NCBI RefSeq assembly: GCF_003626975.1
Contig: NZ_CP032616.1
Coordinates: 1,116,001 to 1,180,000 of the forward strand
Source: Pseudomonas sp. DY-1
GTDB taxonomy: Bacteria > Pseudomonadota > Gammaproteobacteria > Pseudomonadales > Pseudomonadaceae
Reading direction: 5' to 3'
DNA: 64,000 bases
Below the pieces are notes generated by a model. It did not search any database and was not told the DNA's origin. It saw only the letters and a program-made list of their open reading frames with translations. Positions 62,943 through 64,000 of the stretch are shown one piece after another; position 1 is the stretch's first letter; each line of letters opens with the position of its first letter. Made by a program: the position numbers and the translations under genes.

Positions 62943-63944
62943 ATGCGCCAGTCGCTCGCTTCGCGCAATCTGCGCTGGTTGTTCACGCTCCTCCTGATCC
63001 TGCCTCTGCTGGTGCAGGCGCAGGAACCGTTGCCTTCCTGGAAGGACGGCCCCTCGCGCCAGGCCATCGAGGCTTTCGTCAGCGCTGTGACCAAAGAGGG
63101 CGGCAAGGATTACGTTCCCCCCGCAGAACGTATCGCGGTGTTCGACAACGATGGCACCCTCTGGAGCGAGCAGCCGATGTACTTCGAAGTGCTGTTCGCC
63201 CTGGACGAAGTGAAGCGCCTTGCCCCGCAGCACCCGGAATGGAAGGAGCAGCAACCCTTCAAGGCGGTGCTGGAAGGTGACCAGAAAGCATTGGCCGAGA
63301 GCGGTACCGAAGGCTTGATGAAAATCATTGGCGCTACCCACTCGGGCATGAGCACCGAGCAATTCATCGAGCAGAGCCAGGGTTGGCTGGCGAAGGCGGT
63401 CCACCCCCGCAGCAAGAAGCCCTACACCGAAATGGTCTACCAGCCGATGCTGGAACTGCTGGCCTACCTGCGGGCCAACGGTTTCAGGACCTATATCGTT
63501 TCTGGCGGCGAAGTGGCGTTCATGCGTGCCTTTGCTGAAGAGGTCTACGGAATTCCCCCGGAACAGGTGATCGGCACCACTTTCGAATCCCAGTTCCAGG
63601 ACAAGGACGGCCAGCTGTCGATCCAGCGCTTGCCGAAGCTGGCGCACAACGACGACGGGCCGGGCAAACCGGTCAGCATCGACACAATCATCGGCCGGCG
63701 GCCGATCTTCGCTTTCGGCAACTCCGACGGCGACCTGCAGATGCTCCAGTGGACCATGGCCGGCAATGGCAAGCGCTTCGCCGGTCTGGTCCACCACACC
63801 GACGCCACGCGCGAATGGGCCTATGACCGCGAAAGCAAGATCGGCCGGTTGGACAAGGCGCTGGACGCGGCGAAAGCCGGCAACTGGACAGTGGTGGACA
63901 TGGCAGGGGAGTGGAGCCGTGTCTATCCCTTCGAGAACAACTGA
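62943..63944 (+). CDS. Exported HAD-family phosphatase-like hydrolase
   Basis: A protein of 333 residues. Signal peptide (RWLFTLLLILPLLVQAQ) and HAD motif I DNDGT at 68-72 (AVFDNDGTLWSEQPMYFE). Motif II is in TYIVSGGE and the late acidic motif in FAFGNSDGDLQM. The fold would remove a phosphate or similar group from a periplasmic substrate. CAAGGACG precedes the ATG. It stands 42 bp after the batD-like gene but is probably separate in function. The remaining 56 bp of the window hold no visible gene start. Confidence 0.88.
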   Translation: MRQSLASRNLRWLFTLLLILPLLVQAQEPLPSWKDGPSRQAIEAFVSAVTKEGGKDYVPPAERIAVFDNDGTLWSEQPMYFEVLFALDEVKRLAPQHPEWKEQQPFKAVLEGDQKALAESGTEGLMKIIGATHSGMSTEQFIEQSQGWLAKAVHPRSKKPYTEMVYQPMLELLAYLRANGFRTYIVSGGEVAFMRAFAEEVYGIPPEQVIGTTFESQFQDKDGQLSIQRLPKLAHNDDGPGKPVSIDTIIGRRPIFAFGNSDGDLQMLQWTMAGNGKRFAGLVHHTDATREWAYDRESKIGRLDKALDAAKAGNWTVVDMAGEWSRVYPFENN

Positions 63945-64000
63945 CCACCCCTAACGAGGAACCGCAGGAACACAGGGACTCCAGCCAGGCAGTCGGCATC

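Overview
The window is a GC-rich, tightly packed piece of chromosome that reads as Pseudomonas. The protocatechuate and benzoate genes (pcaQHG, pcaR, pcaK, benR, benABCD, benK, benE, benF) follow the Pseudomonas pattern. The intergenic spaces carry Pseudomonas-type REP hairpins of the GTGGGAGCGAATTCATTCGCG and GTAGGAGCGAGCTTGCTCGC kinds. I see no tRNA or rRNA gene, prophage, insertion sequence or CRISPR array. Species cannot be fixed by eye.

Layout. 1-3.7 kb: a MocR regulator running off the left edge, an AhpD-like protein, and a MarR repressor divergent from a redox mini-operon (thioredoxin-fold protein, DUF2024, Rof). 3.8-21.1 kb: an aromatic catabolism island. PcaQ and PcaHG (protocatechuate 3,4-dioxygenase) lie at one end, followed by a ZapE-like ATPase, an AEC transporter and a RutE-like reductase. 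Then come PcaR, the PcaK transporter, the activator BenR and a complete benzoate-to-catechol set with two inner-membrane transporters and an OprD-family porin. Candidate operators for PcaQ, PcaR and BenR can be read directly. No catechol (cat) genes and no pcaBCDFIJ genes are present. 21.2-31.1 kb: single genes and pairs, namely a minimal MCP, acuI/acuR, an Rrf2 regulator with an NDH-2-like oxidoreductase, a Baeyer-Villiger-type monooxygenase, a YgiN-like monooxygenase, a LysR regulator and two short-chain dehydrogenases.

31.2-32.2 kb is an array of seven repeats with a 151-bp period, each carrying a REP pair. It ends exactly at the stop codon of the next operon. 32.2-49.4 kb (minus strand) is the most unusual part: a five-gene operon. 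It encodes a 3821-residue surface-type protein (N-terminal LEPR-x-LF-D motif, DUF4347, adhesin-like repeats, 11 VCBS repeats), a TolC-family lipoprotein and three HlyD-type adaptors. One adaptor has a GAF-like front domain. Another is fused behind an M50 (site-2) protease that begins with a PqqD/RRE-like domain. No ABC ATPase and no RTX repeats are present, so this looks like an export system distinct from classical type I secretion, with the giant protein as likely cargo.

49.9-56.2 kb: an MscS-type channel followed by an octaheme cytochrome with TPR repeats, a DUF3015 protein with a clear terminator, and a FadL-type porin. 56.6-62.9 kb: a translationally coupled MoxR/DUF58/DUF4381/VWA/VWA-TPR/BatD operon. 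62.9-63.9 kb: an exported HAD-family phosphatase.
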